From contig JANQIL010000167.1 of assembly GCA_028282245.1 (NCBI GenBank), positions 1-33,071 of the forward strand: a DNA stretch of 33,071 nt, written 5' to 3'. The notes beneath the pieces are model-generated. The model saw only the letters and a list, made by a program, of their open reading frames with translations, searched no databases and was not told the origin of the DNA. Numbering within the stretch: the stretch's first letter is position 1; each line of letters opens with the position of its first letter. This DNA comes from Magnetospira sp. (lineage in GTDB: Bacteria > Pseudomonadota > Alphaproteobacteria > Rhodospirillales > Magnetospiraceae). Shown here one piece after another: positions 1 through 8,345 of this stretch. Both the position numbers and the translations under genes were made by a program.

Positions 1-1698
1 GTGACCGCCGCCGCCCTCGATGACATCGATGTTGCGAAGCTCCGTGGCGCTGAAGTCCATCACGTTGTTCGACGCGTCCCCGGACACCCGGTTGCTCCCA
101 AGGCCACCGTCGATCACCTCGATCCCGTCGCTCGCCAGAAAGTCCGCGTCGATCCCGATCCGGTCGTCCCCGGACCCGCCCAGAATGGTGTCGCTTCCCG
201 CGCCGCCGCTGAACCGGTCAAAGCCGTCACCCGTCCCGTCGATCCGGAACACGTCGTCCCCGGCGCCGCCGCTCAGGGTATCGTTGCCCGTCCCGCCGAT
301 CAGGGTATCGTTCCCGCCGCCACCGCTCAGGATGTCGTGTCCGGTGCCGCCGACAATGATGTCATCATCCCAGGAGCCACTCACCCGGTCGTTGCCGCCG
401 CCGGCCATGAACGTGGACCGTTCCTGGCCATAGGTGGATACCGCGTCCCCAAGGTTGACGGTATCGGACCCGCTCGTGAACAGGGCCTCGACATCGATGC
501 CGAGGGTACTGACCGACTCGCCGCCCTGGCCGTCGGACACCGTGAAGACGAGATCGAGATCGCCGGTGAACGTGTCGTCGGGATTGAAGGTCCAGGTGCC
601 ATCGCCGTTGTCGGTCAGGGTGCCGTTGGACACGTTGTCGATCGACGATACCGAGAGGGTGTCGCCGTCGACGTCGGTCGCCCCCCGCAGCAGTTGCTCC
701 TCGGTGATGGTGATCTGCTCGTAGTTATTGAGGCTGAACGCCTGATCCTGACTGACCGGTTCGTCGTTGACGGCGGCGACGGTGATGTTCAGGTTGGCGC
801 TCGCGGTGCCGCCCTGTCCGTCAACGACCGTGTAGACAAGCGACAGCGCGCCGTTCCAATCGGCATCCGGAGTGAAGGTCCAGGTGCCGTCGCCGTTGTC
901 GGTCAGGCCGCCGTGCTCCGCCCCGCCGAGGGCGGTCACGCCCAGGACGTCGCCGTCGGCGTCGGAGGCCCCGGCCAGAAGCTGCGCCTCGGTGATGGTC
1001 AGGGTGCCGTCCTCGTTCATGGTCACCGAATGGTCGATCGCCGTCGGCGCTCTGTTCCCCTCGGCGCCGGTGTCCGGGGTCTCGTCGTCCGGTGTCTCAT
1101 CGTCCGGCGTAACGGGAAGAGTCACCGAGGTGAGCACGCCCTCGTCATCGATCAGGACGAGTTCGAACGGCTCCGGCGGCGCGGCCGCCGCCCCGCCGGC
1201 CTGGTAGACATGGGCGCCGTCCTCGAACACCGTCAGGGTGCCGTGTCGTGCTTCGACGGACACGAAGGCCCGCCCGTCGTCCGCCACCGACACCGCGCCG
1301 TCGGCCGGATCGAAGGAAACCTCGCGGCCCGCGAAGCGCACCAACCGCACCGACAGGTCGCCGCCGGCGCCACCCGCAATGCCGCCGGTCGGGTCGCCGA
1401 AAGCAGTCGCCGGGTTCTCGATCGTCTCCAGGCCGTCCGCGCCGGGGCGCGCCGGGGCGCCCGCGGGCGCCAATCCGGCCTCGATCGACTCCTGGGTCTG
1501 GCGCTGGGTCGACTGCACGTTGCCCATCCCGCCGATGTCGTCGCCGTCACCGTCGCCGGCCACAAGGGCGTGCTCCTCGGACTCGCCCAGATCGGGGCGC
1601 GGGCCGTCCACGGCCAGATCCAGCTCCGTCCGTGCCGTCGTCTCGCCGTCCCGGTCCTCATCGAAGGTCTCGGTCCCGCGCATGTCTTGATCCCCCAT
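1..1698 (-). CDS. RTX/cadherin-like repeat protein, type I secretion substrate (partial, N-terminal 566 residues)
   Basis: The minus strand is open from an ATG at 1698 to the window edge, so the C-terminus is missing. TTGGAG lies about 7 nt before this ATG. There is no Sec signal peptide, as expected for type I secretion, whose signal is C-terminal. After an acidic, low-complexity N-terminus and a repeated PDDET linker, two tandem cadherin-like/VCBS-type domains occupy roughly residues 215-308 and 311-403. Both contain TDNGDGTWTF, and they end in the similar VDGQGG and VSDGQGG turns. From about residue 433 there are at least seven glycine-aspartate nonapeptides of the GGxGxDxUx type (for example GGTGNDTLS and GGAGDDVFR), which form calcium-binding beta-rolls. 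The likely role is a surface or secreted adhesin or matrix protein. No transporter gene is nearby. It may be a separate unit from hslO, 176 nt upstream. Family is confident; function is inferred. Confidence 0.88.
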   Translation of the reverse strand, partial: MGDQDMRGTETFDEDRDGETTARTELDLAVDGPRPDLGESEEHALVAGDGDGDDIGGMGNVQSTQRQTQESIEAGLAPAGAPARPGADGLETIENPATAFGDPTGGIAGGAGGDLSVRLVRFAGREVSFDPADGAVSVADDGRAFVSVEARHGTLTVFEDGAHVYQAGGAAAAPPEPFELVLIDDEGVLTSVTLPVTPDDETPDDETPDTGAEGNRAPTAIDHSVTMNEDGTLTITEAQLLAGASDADGDVLGVTALGGAEHGGLTDNGDGTWTFTPDADWNGALSLVYTVVDGQGGTASANLNITVAAVNDEPVSQDQAFSLNNYEQITITEEQLLRGATDVDGDTLSVSSIDNVSNGTLTDNGDGTWTFNPDDTFTGDLDLVFTVSDGQGGESVSTLGIDVEALFTSGSDTVNLGDAVSTYGQERSTFMAGGGNDRVSGSWDDDIIVGGTGHDILSGGGGNDTLIGGTGNDTLSGGAGDDVFRIDGTGDGFDRFSGGAGSDTILGGSGDDRIGIDADFLASDGIEVIDGGLGSNRVSGDASNNVMDFSATELRNIDVIEGGGGH

Positions 1699-1874
1699 GG
1701 TGCGTCTCCAAGCCGTTGCGTCGCGTCCAATCCACTGTCCGCCAAGGGCCCCGCGACGGCACCGTCAACCGGCCGCCCCGAGTCTCCGTAAGCCTATCAC
1801 CCAATGTTAGGCGCGCCTGTGATATCGCGCACATCATTTCGATGTCGCAATATATACCGCCTTGGATTCAAAGG

Positions 1875-2741
1875 CTAGAGGGAATCGAGGTCGTCGGCCG
1901 CGTAGACATAGGCGGCTCCGCAGAACTGGCAGGTGACGGTCACTCGGCCGTTCTCCAGCATGTCGTCCAACTCGGCGCGCGGAAACGACTTGAGAGTCGC
2001 CCGGACCCGATCGTCGGAGCACCGGCAGCGGAACCGCAGCGGCCGGGCCGGGGATGCGCGCAGACCTTCCCGATGATACAAGCGATACAGAAGATCCTCG
2101 GGCGTCAGGCGGTCGGACAGCAATTCATCGGGGCGAAGGCTGGACGCCAGGATCACGCCGCGCCGCCAGTCGTTCTCGGCCCGATCCGGATCGGCGTCCG
2201 GCGGCACCGGCAGACGCTGGACCATCAACGCTCCGGCGCGGACATCGTCGGCGGCCAGCAGGATCGCCGTTTCGAGTTGTTCGGAGCGCCGAAAATAGGA
2301 CTGGGCGCATTCGGCCAGCGACGCCCCCTCCAGCGGCACGACGCCCTGATAGCGGTCGGTGTCCGGCCCCTGGTCGACCGTGAAGGACAGAAGGCCGGCT
2401 CCCAGCAGGCCGGGCAGCGGGCCGCCCCTCGCGGCGTCGGATGCCGCCAGGCGGTCGGCGTCGAAGCGGGCGTAGCCGCGCATGTCGCCGTCCGAGGACA
2501 CGTCGACGACCAGCATCGACACCGACCCGTCGCCCTGCGCCTGCAACTTGAACAGGCCGTCGTACTTCAGCGACGCGGCAAGCACCGAGGCGAGCGCGGC
2601 CGCCTCGCCCATCAACCGCGCCACCGGCGGCGGATAGCGATGGTTCTCCAGCATCCGCGTCCGGGTGTCGGCCAGCCGGGCCAGCCGACCGCGCACGCCG
2701 CAGCCGTCCACCCGGAACGGCAGCACCAGATCGTCGGTCAC
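1875..2741 (-). CDS. hslO: Hsp33 redox-regulated chaperone
   Basis: Hsp33 is a cytoplasmic holdase, activated when oxidation releases zinc from four C-terminal cysteines. All four are present: CRC at residues 239-241 and CQFC at 271-274. The N-terminal fold is recognised by the [11 protein letters not shown] stretch, which matches the LENHxYPxPV region of the family. The chosen start is a GTG at 2741 that overlaps the argF stop as GTGA and gives 288 residues, the usual family length. A second in-frame GTG at 2750 is possible; the reading frame upstream of that lies inside argF. It is the last gene of argD-argF-hslO, an arrangement common in Alphaproteobacteria, and is probably co-translated with argF. 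Confidence 0.95.
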   Translation of the reverse strand: MTDDLVLPFRVDGCGVRGRLARLADTRTRMLENHRYPPPVARLMGEAAALASVLAASLKYDGLFKLQAQGDGSVSMLVVDVSSDGDMRGYARFDADRLAASDAARGGPLPGLLGAGLLSFTVDQGPDTDRYQGVVPLEGASLAECAQSYFRRSEQLETAILLAADDVRAGALMVQRLPVPPDADPDRAENDWRRGVILASSLRPDELLSDRLTPEDLLYRLYHREGLRASPARPLRFRCRCSDDRVRATLKSFPRAELDDMLENGRVTVTCQFCGAAYVYAADDLDSL

Positions 2742-3643
2742 TCCAGACACCAGGCCAGGATTCCCTTCTGGGCATGCAGGCGGTTCTCGGCCTCGTCCCA
2801 GACCACCGACCAAGGTCCGTCGATCACCCCGTCGGTGACCTCCTCGCCGCGATGCGCCGGCAGACAGTGCATGAACAGGGCATCGGCTCGCGCCTCGTTC
2901 ATCAGGTCCTCGTTGACCTGATAGGGCTTCAGCATGTTGTGACGGTTGGCGGCGTCATGATTGCCCATCGACACCCAGGTGTCGGTCACCACGCAATCGG
3001 CGCCGCGCACCGCCGCCCTCGGGTTGTCGGTGACGACGATCCGGGCGCCCTCGCGGCGCGCCCGATCGACCACCGCCGGGCCGGGCTGCAAGGCGTCCGG
3101 GCAGGCAATGCGCAGATCGAACCCGAACCGGGCGGCGGCGTGAATCCAGGATTGGGCGACGTTGTTGCCGTCGCCGCACCAGGCCACGGTGCGCCCCGCG
3201 ATGGCGCCGCGATGCTCCTCGAAGGTCATCACGTCGGCCATCAACTGGCACGGATGCGACGAATCGGTCAGACCGTTGATCACCGGCACCGTGGCGTGCC
3301 CGGCCAACTCGGTCAGCTTGGCCGGATCGTCGGTGCGGATCATGATCACGTCCACGTAGCGCGACAACACCCGCGCCGTGTCGGCCACCGACTCGCCGCG
3401 CCCGAGCTGCGACGAGGAATCGTCCATCATGATCGTGTTGCCGCCGAGTTGGTGGGCCGCCACCTCGAACGACACCCGGGTGCGGGTCGACGGCTTCTCG
3501 AAGATCATCGCGAGCGTCCGGCCGTCCATCGGCAGGTCGAGCCGCTGCCCGGTCTTGTAGGCGCGGCCGGTCTCCAGGATGTCGCGAAGAACGTCGGTGT
3601 CGAACCGATCCAGATCGAGAAAATGCCTCGGAGCGCGGCTCAT
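2738..3643 (-). CDS. argF: Ornithine carbamoyltransferase
   Basis: This enzyme joins carbamoyl phosphate and ornithine to make citrulline in arginine synthesis, in the cytoplasm. The carbamoyl-phosphate loop STRTR is at residues 52-56. The ornithine-side signatures DSSHPCQ, DTWVSMG and [11 protein letters not shown] follow in the expected order. The start at 3643 gives 301 residues, typical of the family. Its ATG overlaps the argD stop as ATGA, and its TGA overlaps the hslO GTG, so all three genes look translationally coupled. The open frame continues upstream through argD, but that part is antisense-like, low-complexity and not homologous. Confidence 0.97.
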   Translation of the reverse strand: MSRAPRHFLDLDRFDTDVLRDILETGRAYKTGQRLDLPMDGRTLAMIFEKPSTRTRVSFEVAAHQLGGNTIMMDDSSSQLGRGESVADTARVLSRYVDVIMIRTDDPAKLTELAGHATVPVINGLTDSSHPCQLMADVMTFEEHRGAIAGRTVAWCGDGNNVAQSWIHAAARFGFDLRIACPDALQPGPAVVDRARREGARIVVTDNPRAAVRGADCVVTDTWVSMGNHDAANRHNMLKPYQVNEDLMNEARADALFMHCLPAHRGEEVTDGVIDGPWSVVWDEAENRLHAQKGILAWCLE

Positions 3644-4815
3644 CCCAGATCTCCGCAGACCTGGTCCAGGATGGCCAGCGCGCGGTCGATCTCGGCCGGT
3701 CCGACGATCAGCGGCGGCAGCAGACGGGCCACGTTGTCGCCGGCCGGCGCCAGCAGCAGGCCGCTGACGCGGGCGGCCTCGATGAGCGCCGCGCCACCGC
3801 CCTCGCGCGCGCACTTGACGCCGCGCATCAGGCCCACCCCGCGCGCCTCGGCGAGCACCGCCGGATGCGCCGAGACCAGACGCCCGAGACCGTCCTCCAG
3901 GCGCGCCGCCATGTCCCGAACATGAGCCAGGAAGGCATCGTCGTCGATCACGTCCATGACCGCCCCGGCGACCGCCATGGCCAACGGATTGCCGCCGTAG
4001 GTGGAGCCATGGCTGCCGGCCGTCATGCCGATGGCGGCCCGTTCGCTGGCCAGACAGGCGCCAACCGGAAACCCACCCCCGATGCCCTTGGCGATGGCCA
4101 TGATGTCCGGCGCGATGCCGGCCCATTCGTGGGCGAACAGGCGGCCCGTGCGGCCCATGCCGCACTGGATTTCGTCGAACACCAACAGCAACCCGAATTC
4201 GTCGGCGGTCGCCCGCAATCCCCGCAGATAGTCGGCCGACGCGGCGTGGATGCCGCCCTCGCCCTGAACCGGCTCGACCAAAATGGCCGCCGTCTCGTCG
4301 CCGATCGCCTGGCGCAGGACGTTCAGGTTGCCGAACGGCACGTGATCAAACCCCTCGACCACGGGCGCGAACCCCTTGAGCAGCTTCTCCTGGCCGCCGG
4401 CCGCGATGGTGGCCAGGGTGCGGCCGTGGAACGCGCCGTCGCAGCAGATCATCCGGTAGCGGTTCGGCCGCCCGCGTTCGTCGTGGAACTTGCGGACCAT
4501 CTTGATCGCGCATTCCATCGCCTCGGCGCCCGAATTGGTGAAGAACACCGTGTCGGCGAAGGTGCGCGCGACCAAGCGCTCGGCCAGACGGTCCTGGCCG
4601 GGGACCCGATACAGGTTGGAGCAGTGCCAGAGCCTGGTCGCCTGCTCGGTCAGCGCGGCGACCAGGCGCGGATGCGCGTGGCCGAGGGCGTTCACCGCCA
4701 CTCCGGCCGCGAAATCCAGGTACTCGCGGCCCTCGGTATCGACGAGCAGGCATCCGGCGCCATGCTCGAATGCCACGTCGGTCCGGGCATAGGTGGGCAT
4801 GACCGGCGAAATCAT
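3640..4815 (-). CDS. argD: Acetylornithine aminotransferase, class III PLP
   Basis: It converts N-acetylglutamate semialdehyde and glutamate to N-acetylornithine and 2-oxoglutarate, and may also act on succinyl-diaminopimelate. Landmarks include [14 protein letters not shown] near the N-terminus, [27 protein letters not shown] and the PLP-binding lysine K243 in IAKGIGGG. The start at 4815 ([11 protein letters not shown]) gives 391 residues. A start at 4800 (MPTYAR) is equally compatible, because neither has a strong ribosome-binding site. The open frame further upstream (MTDRGPIP) is unlike family N-termini. It is the first gene of the argD-argF-hslO operon. The upstream 177 nt to the divergent small gene is relatively AT-rich and should hold its promoter. 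Confidence 0.96.
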   Translation of the reverse strand: MISPVMPTYARTDVAFEHGAGCLLVDTEGREYLDFAAGVAVNALGHAHPRLVAALTEQATRLWHCSNLYRVPGQDRLAERLVARTFADTVFFTNSGAEAMECAIKMVRKFHDERGRPNRYRMICCDGAFHGRTLATIAAGGQEKLLKGFAPVVEGFDHVPFGNLNVLRQAIGDETAAILVEPVQGEGGIHAASADYLRGLRATADEFGLLLVFDEIQCGMGRTGRLFAHEWAGIAPDIMAIAKGIGGGFPVGACLASERAAIGMTAGSHGSTYGGNPLAMAVAGAVMDVIDDDAFLAHVRDMAARLEDGLGRLVSAHPAVLAEARGVGLMRGVKCAREGGGAALIEAARVSGLLLAPAGDNVARLLPPLIVGPAEIDRALAILDQVCGDLG

Positions 4816-4923
4816 GGCCTTGCGCAGCCCCGTCGCTGAAAAAAGCGGGAGTATCGGGATCGGACCCCGGTCTGTCAATCAAATGGTCATCGGCGCGATG
4901 TGAAAAAACCATGGCAACCGCCA

Positions 4924-4951
4924 TTGGCGCGCAAGGCAAGAGCGTGCTAGT
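4924..4951 (+). promoter_or_regulatory. Weak candidate sigma-70 promoter for the 70-residue gene
   Basis: TTGGCG (4924-4929) and GCTAGT (4946-4951) are separated by 16 nt and lie about 40 nt before the ATG at 4993. The -10 match is poor, so this is only a plausible placement in the argD divergent region. Confidence 0.25.
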
Positions 4952-4992
4952 CTCGTCGCGTCGCGCGCAACGTCTGCACCGGATGACACGCC

Positions 4993-5205
4993 ATGAGCCT
5001 CAGCGATCTCCCGTCCTGGATCCTGTATGTGGTTTTCCTCGGTCTTGTCGCCCACATGTACGCGCAGGCGCGCACGGTTCGCCTCGACGCCTTGCTCGAC
5101 CTCGACCTTCGGATTCACCTCCGGGTACACAGGGTGCTGGCCCGCATGCCGCGTGGCGGCACCTGGCGCGCCTTCAGAAACGAAATGGACGCCGAGGAGG
5201 CCTAG
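4993..5205 (+). CDS. Small predicted membrane protein, 70 residues, unrecognised
   Basis: The product is 70 residues with one hydrophobic stretch near the N-terminus (WILYVVFLGLVAHMYA, about residues 9-24), then a basic, arginine-rich segment and an acidic end. This fits a single-pass inner membrane protein. Codon choice is mostly G or C at third positions, as in the neighbours, which supports real coding. There is no clear ribosome-binding site before the ATG at 4993. The TAG stop lies inside the left arm of the inverted-repeat element at 5200-5289, so that element may have supplied the stop and shortened an older gene. I do not recognise a family. It converges on the gene at 5304-5741. Confidence 0.5.
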   Translation: MSLSDLPSWILYVVFLGLVAHMYAQARTVRLDALLDLDLRIHLRVHRVLARMPRGGTWRAFRNEMDAEEA

Positions 5206-5289
5206 TGGTTCGATGCCAACGGATGAGTCCCATCCGCTGGCTGAATCGAACCACCAGATCAATAGCTTAGCGGATCGGATCCACTAGGC
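5200..5289. repeat. Nested inverted-repeat element (MITE-like or bidirectional terminator)
   Basis: The ends GCCTAGTGG (5200-5208) and CCACTAGGC (5281-5289) are perfect inverse complements. Inside, GTGGTTCGAT (5205-5214) pairs with ATCGAACCAC (5245-5254), then GCCA with TGGC, then CGGATG (5220-5225) with CATCCG (5231-5236) around a 5-nt loop, making one long imperfect hairpin. A competing pairing joins ATCCGCT (5232-5238) to AGCGGAT (5269-5275). Both flanks carry CTAG, which is compatible with a target duplication of a small non-autonomous element, though CTAG is itself palindromic. It lies between convergent genes and could also act as a transcription terminator. Origin is inference; the repeats are seen directly. 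Confidence 0.6.
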
Positions 5290-5342
5290 AAAACCTGCCC
5301 GGATCAGGATTTCTCGTCCCGTTTATCCGGCAAAACCTGCCC
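5287..5342. repeat. 14-bp direct repeat with 42-nt period at the 3' end of the 145-residue gene
   Basis: GGCAAAACCTGCCC occurs at 5287-5300 and again at 5329-5342. The 42-nt period equals 14 codons. Read on the minus strand, the copy inside the gene encodes GQVLP. The copy downstream of the TGA is in the same frame and would encode the same residues if the stop were absent. Confidence 0.75.
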
Positions 5343-5741
5343 ACCCGTCTCCAGCAGCCCGGCCCACGACGTCCCGGCGCTCATGCCCGGCACAGCGCCG
5401 CCGGACCCGGGCTGAAGCAGTGGCGCGGCGGTTTCGTCGTTGTTGATCAGCGACCCGGCGCGCAGGCGGCGGGCGATCTCGTCGTCGATCGCCTTCTCGA
5501 TCGCGGCCCGCCGCTCGGACGGCATCGTCGCAAGGTCTTCCTCGGTCAGGCCCATGGCCTCAAGGATCTTGCGCCGCATCTCCTCGATTTTCTTTTTGTT
5601 CAATTCCTCCACGTAGGCAAGGAACCCTTGCTCGCGTATGGCCTCCTTCTGATCGGCCGGCAGACCGCCCCGGCGCAGCCGTTCGGACTCCTCGGTGGCG
5701 TAGACGGCCCCCTGGCCGGTCAACGGATCGATTACGCTCAT
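5304..5741 (-). CDS. Uncharacterised 145-residue cytoplasmic protein
   Basis: The start at 5741 (MSVIDPLTGQG) is preceded by GGGAGG at about 7 nt, a strong ribosome-binding site that decides against the longer open frame. The protein is hydrophilic, without signal or membrane segments. Residues about 20-95 are highly charged and helical, possibly coiled coil (VEELNKKKIEEMRRKILEAMG). The C-terminal third is glycine- and proline-rich and probably disordered. I do not recognise a named family. It lies 58 nt downstream of the ABC-2 permease on the same strand and may share its transcript. Its 3' end carries a tandem 42-nt duplication interrupted by the stop codon, so the present C-terminus may be recent. 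Confidence 0.75.
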   Translation of the reverse strand: MSVIDPLTGQGAVYATEESERLRRGGLPADQKEAIREQGFLAYVEELNKKKIEEMRRKILEAMGLTEEDLATMPSERRAAIEKAIDDEIARRLRAGSLINNDETAAPLLQPGSGGAVPGMSAGTSWAGLLETGGQVLPDKRDEKS

Positions 5742-5799
5742 GGCATGCCTCCCTCGGTGACGGTCGTTCAAGCGAAGCAAGAAGCGTACCGGATCCGGC

Positions 5800-6603
5800 T
5801 CAGGCCTTCAGCTTGTAGCCGCTGGCGATCATCCGGTGCACGGTCAGCCAGAGGACAAGATTGACCCCGAACAGGACCAGCATGCCCAGCCAGATCGGGG
5901 AGTCCGATTGGCCGACAAAGCCGTAGCGAAAGCCGTCGATCATGTAGAAGAACGGGTTGACATGGGCCATGAACAGGAAGTTCTCGGGCAGCCGCTCGAC
6001 CGAATAGAAGGTCCCGGACAGGAACGACAACGGGGTGATCACGAAGTTGGTCACCGCCGCCATGTGGTCGAACTTGTCGGCCCAGATGCCGCCGATCATC
6101 CCGAGCAGCGACAGCATCAGAGACGCCGCGACGGCATAGAACAGGATCAGCAGCGGATCGTGCAGGCGGGTCGGCACGAAGACCGCCATCGCGACTCCCA
6201 CGGCCAGGCCCACCGCCAGGCCCCGCACCACGCCGCCGAGCGCGAATCCGAGCGCCAGCTCGGTGGCGTTGAGCGGCGGCAGCAGGACATCCACGATGTT
6301 GCCCTGCACCTTGGAAATGATGATCGAGGATGACGTGTTGGCGAAGGCGTTCTGGGCCACCGCCATCATGATCAGCCCCGGGGCCAGGAATTCCATGAAC
6401 GGAACCCCCCGCACCTCGGTCACCGCCCGCCCGAGGGCCAGCGAGAAGATGGCCAGGAACAACAGCGCGGTGACCACCGGCGCCCCGATGGTCTGGAAGT
6501 GCACCTTGGTGAACCGGCGCACCTCGCGCAGGAACAGGGTGTAGAGGCCGATCCAGTTGACGGCGCCAATCGGCCGGCGCGGCGTGGGGGCGGACATGGT
6601 CAT
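5800..6603 (-). CDS. ABC-2 type export permease
   Basis: The protein is a polytopic inner membrane subunit of an ABC exporter, with about six hydrophobic segments. It shows the family pattern: a cytoplasmic start (NWIGLYTLFLREVRRF), an early segment ALLFLAIFSLALG, and the late signature ITPLSFLSGTFYSVERLP. Length, 267 residues from 6603 (MTMSAPTPRR), fits the YadH/NodJ-like class. In-frame ATGs at 6597, 6639 and 6648 cannot be excluded. No ATP-binding subunit is encoded next to it, although such pairs are normally adjacent, so the substrate is unknown. It diverges from the oxygenase-like gene at 6748 across a 144-nt gap. Confidence 0.88.
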   Translation of the reverse strand: MTMSAPTPRRPIGAVNWIGLYTLFLREVRRFTKVHFQTIGAPVVTALLFLAIFSLALGRAVTEVRGVPFMEFLAPGLIMMAVAQNAFANTSSSIIISKVQGNIVDVLLPPLNATELALGFALGGVVRGLAVGLAVGVAMAVFVPTRLHDPLLILFYAVAASLMLSLLGMIGGIWADKFDHMAAVTNFVITPLSFLSGTFYSVERLPENFLFMAHVNPFFYMIDGFRYGFVGQSDSPIWLGMLVLFGVNLVLWLTVHRMIASGYKLKA

Positions 6604-6747
6604 GGGGACATCCACGGTTCGAGCGTTGGCGCCTTCCATATAAGTCATGGCGCCCACCGGGCCAAGGCCCGTGGACGGCTGCGCGGCGTCCCCATCCGTG
6701 CTAATGACGGAAGCGACCGCGCCGCCGCCGGAGGTCCCCGCCGCGCC

Positions 6748-7578
6748 ATGCGACCGACCGAAGCCCGCTTTCCCCTCGACCCGACCGGTCATGCCCGGCG
6801 TCTGGCCGAGTACGACTCCGGCCTCGGCTGGACCGCGCACCTGGCCCGCTGCCGGGCCGCGTTCCGCCGCCCGGGCGGCCCGCGCGACCATCCGCTCAAC
6901 CGAACCCTGTACACCGTCCTGCCGATGCTCGACGCGGCCACCTGCGCCGAGTTGCGGGCCCTGATCGACGGCGACTCCGACCGCCTGCTCGACGATGGGC
7001 TGATCCTCGCCCTACTGTCGCGGCTGTTCGCGCCACGAACCGACCACGCCCTGACGGCGTTCTTCCGCAGCGAGTACCTGGCCGACTGGTTCAGTTTCCA
7101 GCGCGCCGAAGCCGACGAAACCACCAACCCGTCGCTCCGCTGGCACTTCGATTCCGGTTCCACCTGGTTTCTCAAAATCCTCTGCTATCTGAACGGAACC
7201 GAGGACCACGGCGCGCCGACCCGGGTTCTGAACGCCGCCCAGAGCGCCGCCCTGGCGAAGGCCGGCTACGGTTTCCCGGAAGTCGGGGACCGCCTGGACG
7301 ATCTGGCGCCGCTGGCCGCGCGGCTCGGCTGTGCCTGCGATCCCATTTCCATCCCGGCGGCGGAAGGCGACGGCCTGATCTTCAATCCGCAACTTCTGCT
7401 GCACCGGGGCGAACGGCCCGACGGCGCGCACCGCTATCTTCTTCAAGTCTGTGTCGTCCCTTCGCCGATACCCTGGCACGCGGCGTTCCGACACGGACGG
7501 AAACCGCGCCACGAGGCGGGATCGAGCCGTCATCCGAGGTTGCCGACGCGGGACCCGGACGGAGGCGCCACGCGGTGA
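6748..7578 (+). CDS. Putative 2-oxoglutarate/Fe(II)-dependent dioxygenase (phytanoyl-CoA dioxygenase-like)
   Basis: The likely iron ligands are H133 and D135 in WHFDSG and H219 in LLLHRGERP. The sequence after H219 includes HRYLLQVCV, where R229 may bind 2-oxoglutarate. The pattern HxD, then a beta-strand-rich stretch (TWFLKILCYLNG), then H and R is that of the double-stranded beta-helix dioxygenases. Length is 276 residues from the ATG at 6748; GGAGG lies about 12 nt upstream, rather far. The substrate is unknown. The stop overlaps the GTG of the methyltransferase (GTGA), so the two enzymes are probably made together and may act in one modification pathway. Family is fairly likely; substrate class is not known. 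Confidence 0.65.
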   Translation: MRPTEARFPLDPTGHARRLAEYDSGLGWTAHLARCRAAFRRPGGPRDHPLNRTLYTVLPMLDAATCAELRALIDGDSDRLLDDGLILALLSRLFAPRTDHALTAFFRSEYLADWFSFQRAEADETTNPSLRWHFDSGSTWFLKILCYLNGTEDHGAPTRVLNAAQSAALAKAGYGFPEVGDRLDDLAPLAARLGCACDPISIPAAEGDGLIFNPQLLLHRGERPDGAHRYLLQVCVVPSPIPWHAAFRHGRKPRHEAGSSRHPRLPTRDPDGGATR

Positions 7579-8339
7579 CCCGCCCGTCCGACATGCCCCC
7601 GATCGATCAGGCCACGTTCCTGGACATCGTCAAGCTCCTGCGGCAACGGCCGCACCTGCTGCTGCGCATTCCCGAGGTGACCGCCCTGGTCACCAGGCGC
7701 CGCGCGCGGCGCCTGATGGCCGACGGATTCCGCCAGGTGGAGTCGGCCGGACCGGCGATCGGCGCCGACGCCATCGCCCACAACGCCCGGCAGGTCCTGG
7801 CGGCTCCGGCGACCGGGCGCCCGTGGCGGCTGATCGATCCCCTGGCTTCGCTCGACGCCGTCCGCCGGCGGATCGGCGATCTCGCGGTGCTGTCCATCGG
7901 GCCGCGCAGCGAGGAGGAACCGCTGGCCCTGCTGGCGGCCGGGTTCGCGCCCGCCAACATCGCCGCCGTCGACCTGATCTCCTATTCGCCCTGGGTGCGG
8001 CTCGGCGACATGCACGCCCTGCCGTTCGAGGACGGGTCTTTCGACGTGGTGATCGCCGGCTGGGTGCTGTCCTACAGCCGCGACCCGATACGGGCGGCGC
8101 GGGAGATGGCGCGCGTGCTGCGTCCGGGCGGCCATGTCGCCATCGGCTGCCAGTACCGCCCCGAATCACCACGGGCATACGCCGCCGCGTGCGGCTCCGA
8201 CAACCTGCTGTTCAAATCGGTGGACGACATCACCGGCCTGTTCGCCGGCCACGAATTCGAGATTGTGCTGCGTGGCGAGGTGGCGCCCGGAGACCGCGAT
8301 CAGGTCGGCGACCTGACGGTCATCCTGCGGTTTCCCTGA
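7575..8339 (+). CDS. SAM-dependent methyltransferase-like protein
   Basis: The start is a GTG at 7575 overlapping the upstream stop, with GGAGG (7561-7565) at 9 nt. The C-terminal half has class I methyltransferase features: LPFEDGSFDVVIAGWVLSY (motif-IV-like) and EMARVLRPGGHVAIGCQY (the post-IV strand), as in Methyltransf_11 proteins. Motif I is degenerate: LAVLSIGPRSEEE lacks the usual glycine-rich DxGxGxG loop. SAM binding is therefore unproven, and the protein could be divergent or non-catalytic. The first 80 residues form a helical N-terminal region. It is coupled to the 2OG-oxygenase-like gene and converges on the LysE-type gene with 6 nt between stops. 254 residues. Confidence 0.75.
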   Translation: MTRPSDMPPIDQATFLDIVKLLRQRPHLLLRIPEVTALVTRRRARRLMADGFRQVESAGPAIGADAIAHNARQVLAAPATGRPWRLIDPLASLDAVRRRIGDLAVLSIGPRSEEEPLALLAAGFAPANIAAVDLISYSPWVRLGDMHALPFEDGSFDVVIAGWVLSYSRDPIRAAREMARVLRPGGHVAIGCQYRPESPRAYAAACGSDNLLFKSVDDITGLFAGHEFEIVLRGEVAPGDRDQVGDLTVILRFP

Positions 8340-8345
8340 CCTCCC

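Noticed and set aside
1-1791. A 596-codon plus-strand open frame across the left end
   Set aside because: It is the exact antisense of the RTX/cadherin-like frame. The minus strand gives clear RTX nonapeptides and domains, while the plus reading gives no recognisable family. Long antisense frames are expected in GC-rich DNA.
3644-4165. N-terminal extension of argF into argD
   Set aside because: The residues are arginine/glycine-rich shadow of argD. The true ATG at 3643 gives a normal-length enzyme.
5200-5289. tRNA or tRNA remnant, suggested by GGTTCGAT
   Set aside because: The motif resembles a T-arm, but there is no acceptor stem, anticodon arm or D-arm around it; the inverted-repeat structure explains it better.
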